A stretch of 64,000 nucleotides of DNA from positions 397,135 to 461,134 of the forward strand of contig NZ_JAGFNP010000002.1 in NCBI RefSeq assembly GCF_017592475.1. Reading direction: 5' to 3'. A program made the translations under genes and the position numbers. Source of the DNA: Glycomyces niveus (GTDB lineage: Bacteria; Actinomycetota; Actinomycetes; Mycobacteriales; Micromonosporaceae). A model generated the notes under the pieces. The model searched no databases. It saw only the letters and a list, made by a program, of their open reading frames with translations, and was not told the origin of the DNA. Shown piece by piece: positions 59,419 through 64,000 of the stretch. How positions within the stretch are numbered: the first letter of the stretch is position 1; every line of letters begins with the position of its first letter.

Positions 59419-61077
59419 TCATTGATGGAACACCTCCCGGTATTCGGGGTCGCCCCATAGGGTTTCGTGCCGGCCGGTCGCGCGGACCTTGCCTTCGTCG
59501 AGCCACACCACCAGGTCGGCCTCGGCGGCGATCAGAGCCTTGTGCGTGACCACCAGCCGGGTGCTGCCACTCGCGGCCAGGGCGTCGGCGACGCGCAGTT
59601 CGCTCACCGCGTCCAGCGCGGCCGTGGCGTCGTCGAGGACCAGCAGCCGTTCGGCTCGCCATGCCCGGGCCAGGCCAATCCGCTGCGCTTCGCCGCCCGA
59701 CATCGGGACCCGGTCGAGCGCGGTGTCGTACCGGTCGGGCAGACGCTCGGCGAAGCCGTCCGCGCCGACCGCCGCCGCTGCGGTGAGGACCGCTTCGCGT
59801 GGGCGACCCGGGCCCATCGTGTCGGCGAGCGTCGCTCCCGCGAGCGCGGGGCGCTCGGTCGCCATGCCAACGGCGTCGCGCAATGCCTTGTGCGACAGCC
59901 GAGGCAGCGGCACGCCGTCAAGGAGGACTTCGCCGCTGTCGGGGTCGCGCAGTCTTGCGGCGACCGTCGCCAGGACCGACTTGCCCGATCCTGACGTGCC
60001 GACGACCGCCGCCATCGCGCCGCCGGGGACCGTGAAGGCGGCGTCCGTCAGCAGTGGACCGTCGGGGCCGTCCACGGTCACCGCCCGGAATTCGAGTCGG
60101 CCTGCTCCCGTCTCCGGCAGGTTCAGGTCGCCGTAAGCGAGGGCCGGGATCTGCTGGACCTCGTCGAGCCTTGCCACGGCCGCCTTCGCCCTCGCCAGGA
60201 CGCCGAGCACGCCCGTGAGCGATCCGAGGCCCGCGCCGAGCATCGCGTACTGGCCCGCCGCCAGCACCTCGCCCGCGCTCAATGCGCCCCGGCCCGCCAG
60301 GAACCCGGCGACCGCCAGCACACCCACCGTCGCCAGTGGACCTGCGAACGCCGCCCTCGCGCCGGCGGATGCGAGTGCTTTCCAGCTCGTCCTGCCGTGT
60401 TCGGCGAGGTGGGGGAGGTCGCGCAGCACGCGCTTGGTCTCCGCGTCGACGGTCCCGGCGGCCGCGATGGTGCGCCTGCCGCCGATCGCCTCGGTCAGCC
60501 GCGCCGCCATCGCACCCTGCACGCGCTGGTAGGCGATCGCGGCGGCCGCCGTCTCCTTCGCGAAGAGGCGCAACACGACCGCCACGAGCGCGAGGCCGAG
60601 CGCGAACGCCGCTGCGAGTCGCCAGTCGAGCCACAGCAGCATGGCGAGCCCGCCCACCGGCGGCAGCGTAGCCGCCAGCGCGCCGATCAGGCCCGGCCCG
60701 GCCTGGGCCGCGTCGGCGGCGCCCGCGGAGGTGCGGGCGACGAGGTCGCCGGTGTCGAAGTCGCGGATGCGGTGCGGGATGGCGAGCATGCGGCGCACCA
60801 GGCCGCCGCGGAGCCAGGCGGCCGCGTCGGCGGTGCAGGTGGTCTCGGCGAACGCGTCGACGAGGTCGCACGCGACGCCCGCGAGGATCAGCGCCCCCGC
60901 GGTCAGTGCCCAGGTGCCGGCGCCGTCGCCTGCCACGGCGGCGTCGACCGCGTTCGCGAGCGCCAGCGGCAGGGCGAGCAGGCTCGCGGTGCCGATGAGC
61001 GCGGAGGCGCCCAGGAGCGGGAGCCTGCGGCGGGAGCGTCGCACCACGGTGGCGAAGGCGAGGGCGGTTGCGGTCAT
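59419..61077 (-). CDS. ramA: ABC transporter (TMD-NBD fusion), RamA-like
   Basis: 552-aa half-transporter: six membrane helices (residues ~15-300) then an ATPase with Walker A VVGTSGSGKSVLATVAARLR (residues ~359-378), signature VPMSGGEAQRIGLARAWR and Walker B LLVLDDATAALD. It should form a heterodimer with RamB and export the modified precursor; no C39 peptidase domain is attached, as expected for class III lanthipeptides. GGAG lies 10 nt before the ATG. It follows the precursor gene across a strong hairpin. Confidence 0.88.
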   Translation of the reverse strand: MTATALAFATVVRRSRRRLPLLGASALIGTASLLALPLALANAVDAAVAGDGAGTWALTAGALILAGVACDLVDAFAETTCTADAAAWLRGGLVRRMLAIPHRIRDFDTGDLVARTSAGAADAAQAGPGLIGALAATLPPVGGLAMLLWLDWRLAAAFALGLALVAVVLRLFAKETAAAAIAYQRVQGAMAARLTEAIGGRRTIAAAGTVDAETKRVLRDLPHLAEHGRTSWKALASAGARAAFAGPLATVGVLAVAGFLAGRGALSAGEVLAAGQYAMLGAGLGSLTGVLGVLARAKAAVARLDEVQQIPALAYGDLNLPETGAGRLEFRAVTVDGPDGPLLTDAAFTVPGGAMAAVVGTSGSGKSVLATVAARLRDPDSGEVLLDGVPLPRLSHKALRDAVGMATERPALAGATLADTMGPGRPREAVLTAAAAVGADGFAERLPDRYDTALDRVPMSGGEAQRIGLARAWRAERLLVLDDATAALDAVSELRVADALAASGSTRLVVTHKALIAAEADLVVWLDEGKVRATGRHETLWGDPEYREVFHQ

Positions 61078-61097
61078 CGAGCGGCTCCGTTCATGGG

Positions 61098-61135
61098 CCT
61101 CGGCCCCGGATGTGCAACATCGTCCGGGGCCGAGG
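61098..61135 (-). terminator. intercistronic hairpin between ramS and ramA
   Basis: Perfect 13-bp stem CCTCGGCCCCGGA / TCCGGGGCCGAGG, 12-nt loop, starting 11 bp past the precursor stop. Probably limits read-through and protects the precursor mRNA so that the peptide is made in excess. Confidence 0.75.
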
Positions 61136-61146
61136 TTCAGGGCGTG

Positions 61147-61293
61147 CTAGTGGCAGAGCAGCACGGAGAGGCTGCTGGTGCCGCCGCAGAGGGTGGCGCT
61201 CAGGTTGGACGGGCAGGAGTGCCCGCTGTTGGAGCTGCCGGCGGTGTTGAGGTCCTTGCCGCCTTCCATGCCCTGCAGGTCGAGGAGAGCCAT
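61147..61293 (-). CDS. ramS: class III lanthipeptide precursor (SapB/RamS-like) with three ring motifs
   Basis: 48-aa peptide. The leader MALLDLQGMEGGKDL has the LLDLQ-type motif recognised by class III synthetases (RamS begins MNLFDLQSME). The core carries three Ser-x-x-Ser-x-x-x-Cys units: S20/S23/C27 (SSNSGHSC), S29/S32/C36 (SNLSATLC) and S40/S43/C47 (SSLSVLLC). The last two align with the two rings of SapB (…LCGD/SSLS…C); the first is extra. Such units become lanthionine or labionin. AAGGAAG lies 6 nt upstream. 21 nt after the synthetase stop. Confidence 0.92.
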   Translation of the reverse strand: MALLDLQGMEGGKDLNTAGSSNSGHSCPSNLSATLCGGTSSLSVLLCH

Positions 61294-61314
61294 GTTTCTC
61301 TTCCTTTCGTCGTT

Positions 61315-63900
61315 CTACCGTGAAACTGGGTCCACCCGCGTCTCGAACGCGGGCGCTTGTGGGGCAGTGGAACTGCCGATGAGCGGAAGCCGGGCTTCCG
61401 GGTCGTCGCCGAGGGCGGCGGCCAGTGCGAGCAGGATGCCCGCGCCGCCGGTGGCGAGGTCCATGGAGAGCCGCAGCAGACCGGTGCCGGGGAACGCCAT
61501 GCCGTCCGCATAAGGGAGGGCGTGCCAGGCGAGGGCCTGGACCTGTCGGCGCACACCGGGGTCGGCGGCCGGGCGTCCGCTGCGCCCGGCGAGGTAGTAG
61601 AGGATCCCGGCGCGGCCGGTGAACAGGCCCGGGAGGATGTACATGGGGGAGCGGGCGGCCAGGGCGAGCTGCCCGGCGGCCTCGTCGAACCCCGGGTCGG
61701 GGCGGTACGTGCGGTAGGTGTCGAGGGCGATGCCGAGGCCGACGCTGCCGGCCTCCAGATAGGGCATGGTGCGCCAGCCCTCGTCGATCTCGCGGGAGCC
61801 GTTGGAGCGCACCACGGTGCGGACGAGGTCGGCCCGCAGGCCGGCCGCGGCGGCGTCGAGGTACCCGGTGTCGCCGGTGGCGTCGAAGGCGCGCATGAGG
61901 AGCATCGCGCGGCCGGCGCCGCCGCGCATGAGCCCGGCCCACGGTTCGCGGCCGCCGCTGGTGGCGCCGCCGGCGGTCTCGGTCGCGAGGCGGTCGGCGA
62001 CGAGTCCCGCGCACGACAGGCCGGTCGCGGCGAGGTCCGGTTCGCCGCGGGTCCCGGCCAGGTGCAGCAGGGTCAGGCCGATCCCGGCGAGACCGCCGAA
62101 GAGATCGCCGCCCAAGGACTTCCAGTCCTCGCCGAGGACGACGTCCACGGTGTCCAGGGCGGCCTGGTGGTGCCCGAGGCGGTCGAGGGTGAACGCCGCC
62201 CCGCACAGGCCGTCGTAGAGGCCCAGGCGTGATCCGGGCGCGGGGTCGACCGAGCGCTGCAGGAGCCAGTCCTCGAACCGCTCGTGGCGTCCCGCGCCCG
62301 CGGTGTCGAGGGCGTGCAGGACGCCGGCGGCGCCGTAGGCGAGGCCGAGCCCGCCGGACTCGAACTGCTGCACGTCGCCGGGGAAGAGCCGGTCCTCGCG
62401 TTCGGGGGTGGCGCTGGCGACGATGGCGCGGGCGATCGCGTCGCGCACCGCAGGCCAGTCCTCGGGTTCGGTCGAGGGCGGCTCGTAGGCGTACTCGGGC
62501 GGGGCGATGAGGTCGACCGCGTCGTCGAGCCACCCGTCGGGGACGGGGAAGCGCTCGCGGATGACGGCCGCGAAATGGCGGGCCTTGAGCCGGTGCAGGC
62601 CCAGCAGGTTCGTCATCGGCAGGAACAGGGCGAGCTTCATGCACGCCAGGGAGTACCGGTCGGCGGCGGCGCCGGTGAGCGAGCGCGGCGCGGCGAAGCC
62701 CTGGTTGCCCAGGCCCGCACGGCGTTCGTCGTCGACCGAGCCGGCGACCTCGAAGTCGAGGAGGCACGCGCGCCCGTCGGGGCGGACCATGACGTTGAAC
62801 AGGTGGAGGTCCCCGTAGGCGACGCCCCGCTCGTGCAGCCGCTCCACAATGGCGGTGATCTGGGCGTGCACGTCCACCGCCCACGCGGTGAACCGCGCGT
62901 AGTCCTCAGGCGTCGCGTCCGCGTCCACGAGCGGGTAGCGGGTGACGACGGCCTTGCTGAGCACCTCGCCCTCGACGTACTCCATGGCCAGGAACCGGTG
63001 CTCGCCCAGCCAGAACACGCCCCGCGACGCCGGCACCCCGGCCACGCCCTCGAGCCGCTCGAGTACCGCGTGCTCGTGCTCGACGCGGGCGACCGCGTCG
63101 TGCCCCCATGCGTCGAGCCCGGCGTGCGGGCGGCCCTCCTTCAGGACCGCCTGGCCGCCTTCGGCATCGCGGGCCAGGTAGATGCCGCCGCCGTTGGAGA
63201 AGTGCAGCACGCTCTCGATCGTGTAAGGGATCGCGTCGACCTTCACCGCCGAGCGCGCCTCCAGATGCGGCGCCAGGAACGCCGGCAGCTCGACCCAGTC
63301 GGGGACGTGGAACACCGGGTCGCGCCGGTCGGCCACGAGCCGCCCCTCGCCGTCGAGCAGCGCCGGGACGACCGCGCCGCGCTCGTCGGTGGTGTACCGG
63401 TTCGCGAACGCACCGTACCGCACATGCAGCGGCCCCTTGCCCCAGCGCAGGTCGGAGAGGATGTACGGCCCCGCCTCGCCGTCGAGCAGCGCTCCCAACT
63501 CGGTGAGGATCCGCTCGCACTCGGCGTCGGAGCCCGGGTACACGGTCACGAGCTTCCCCGAGTAGCCGCGCGGCGCGTACTTCGAGACCCGTACCAGCAG
63601 CGCCGAAGGCGAGCGCAGGAACTTGAACTGGATGCCGCGCGGCACGCAGTAGTCCCACGCCGCCGCCAGCACCCGCTCCGCGCCGTCCATCGTGGCCGAC
63701 GCGTGGATCTTCCACCCCTGCGCCGGCAGGGCGACGTCTTCGCGGCGCATCGTCAGCCAGTCGTCCGACTCCGAGCGCCGCCACCCCTCCGGCAGCTCCC
63801 GCCCGGCCACCGCGAACGATTCGCCCGCCGTCTCGGCCGAGTACATCGCGTCGTAGAACGCCGGATCGGCCATGGTGAACGCCGCGTACCTGTCGTCCAT
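61315..63900 (-). CDS. ramC: class III lanthipeptide synthetase LanKC (RamC-like)
   Basis: 861-aa trifunctional enzyme. N-terminal lyase-like region begins MDDRYAAFTMADPAFYD, as in RamC. The kinase domain (residues ~230-460) shows AVLKEGRP (Lys), GVAYGDLHLFNVMV (catalytic loop) and LLDFEVAG in place of DFG. The C-terminal LanC-like domain (residues ~520-861) keeps glycine-rich turns (GLYDGLCGAAFTLD, GLFTGRAGILYYLA) but lacks the Cys-Cys-His zinc ligands, which places it in class III rather than IV. It phosphorylates, eliminates and cyclises the precursor. Start has AAGGAGG nine bases upstream; an upstream ATG at 63993 adds a Cys/Arg-rich non-family stretch. Confidence 0.93.
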   Translation of the reverse strand: MDDRYAAFTMADPAFYDAMYSAETAGESFAVAGRELPEGWRRSESDDWLTMRREDVALPAQGWKIHASATMDGAERVLAAAWDYCVPRGIQFKFLRSPSALLVRVSKYAPRGYSGKLVTVYPGSDAECERILTELGALLDGEAGPYILSDLRWGKGPLHVRYGAFANRYTTDERGAVVPALLDGEGRLVADRRDPVFHVPDWVELPAFLAPHLEARSAVKVDAIPYTIESVLHFSNGGGIYLARDAEGGQAVLKEGRPHAGLDAWGHDAVARVEHEHAVLERLEGVAGVPASRGVFWLGEHRFLAMEYVEGEVLSKAVVTRYPLVDADATPEDYARFTAWAVDVHAQITAIVERLHERGVAYGDLHLFNVMVRPDGRACLLDFEVAGSVDDERRAGLGNQGFAAPRSLTGAAADRYSLACMKLALFLPMTNLLGLHRLKARHFAAVIRERFPVPDGWLDDAVDLIAPPEYAYEPPSTEPEDWPAVRDAIARAIVASATPEREDRLFPGDVQQFESGGLGLAYGAAGVLHALDTAGAGRHERFEDWLLQRSVDPAPGSRLGLYDGLCGAAFTLDRLGHHQAALDTVDVVLGEDWKSLGGDLFGGLAGIGLTLLHLAGTRGEPDLAATGLSCAGLVADRLATETAGGATSGGREPWAGLMRGGAGRAMLLMRAFDATGDTGYLDAAAAGLRADLVRTVVRSNGSREIDEGWRTMPYLEAGSVGLGIALDTYRTYRPDPGFDEAAGQLALAARSPMYILPGLFTGRAGILYYLAGRSGRPAADPGVRRQVQALAWHALPYADGMAFPGTGLLRLSMDLATGGAGILLALAAALGDDPEARLPLIGSSTAPQAPAFETRVDPVSR

Positions 63901-63919
63901 TCCCCGGAACCTCCTTGAG

Positions 63920-63949
63920 CCGCAACCGGTGCTGCAACTCATCCTGCAA
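63920..63949 (-). promoter_or_regulatory. three phased direct repeats upstream of ramC
   Basis: CYGCAA at 63920, 63932 and 63944 (TTGCRG on the coding strand), exactly 12 bp apart, 20-49 nt before the start. A candidate RamR binding region. Confidence 0.5.
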
Positions 63950-64000
63950 GATCCCGATAGGTCCGAACTACCCCGTTTCATCACCGATCGCACCGTGAAA

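Noticed and set aside
59018..59662. Minus-strand open frame across the ramA-ramB gap
   Set aside because: Arg/Pro/His-rich, overlaps ramA in another frame, and runs through the mini-element and repeat copy; not a credible protein.

Overview
The window is GC-rich actinobacterial DNA (about 70% G+C, strong third-position G/C, many GTG starts, frequent ATGA/GTGA stop-start overlaps). A developmental class III lanthipeptide (SapB/Ram type) cluster, a TTA codon in its regulator, a GPGG small membrane protein, ROK and LacI sugar systems and MMPL/DedA proteins point to a filamentous member of the Actinomycetota. Glycomycetaceae (Glycomyces/Stackebrandtia-like) is my guess, not a demonstrated assignment. 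No rRNA, tRNA, CRISPR array, complete IS or prophage was seen.

Layout. 0-9.2 kb: the end of a Na+/H+ antiporter, two lipoproteins, a SpoIIE-type phosphatase, a DUF1269 protein, a TSUP anion exporter with an operator-like promoter, a large unrecognised protein, a small membrane protein and a methyltransferase. 9.2-12 kb: a decayed secreted-protein gene, a DEDDh exonuclease, an alpha/alpha-barrel protein and a macrodomain protein. 12.1-17.8 kb: a self-contained fructose PTS operon (FruR, FruK, EIIA, EIIBC, HPr, EI). 18.2-22.8 kb: a ROK regulator and a CUT1 sugar ABC importer. 23-31.5 kb: housekeeping genes including a PRTase, KDG kinase/KDPG aldolase, a SNF2 helicase with a SWIM partner, a HAD phosphatase, a GNAT and a methyltransferase; a candidate structured RNA lies at 26.3-26.6 kb. 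31.6-35.3 kb: an ABC exporter fused in one operon to a two-component system. 35.5-38.6 kb: a PolA-like polymerase, a GPGG peptide and a Pro/Gly-rich membrane protein. 38.6-44.7 kb: a LacI-controlled CUT1 importer plus a secreted GH16 glucanase, linked by shared GAGAGAGCGCTCTCTC palindromes. 44.9-56.2 kb: an M50-like protease, HrpB, a PASTA-type kinase, MsrB, a lactonase, TetR/MMPL and DedA. 56.4-63.9 kb: ramR-ramB-ramA-ramS-ramC.

The most striking observations are these. (1) A dispersed ~20-bp AT-rich repeat, consensus CGTGACATGTGATRTGCCAC, occurs about 16 times, mostly just after gene ends, paired into hairpins in places, and twice inside open reading frames (hrpB and the lanthipeptide exporter) without breaking frame. 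(2) The lanthipeptide precursor, a 48-residue gene, carries three Ser-x-x-Ser-x-x-x-Cys ring motifs, one more than SapB. (3) A ~67-bp inverted-terminal-repeat element has one copy between ramA and ramB and another in frame inside the ramB linker. (4) Many genes carry a -10 hexamer 6-7 nt before the start codon, implying leaderless mRNAs.
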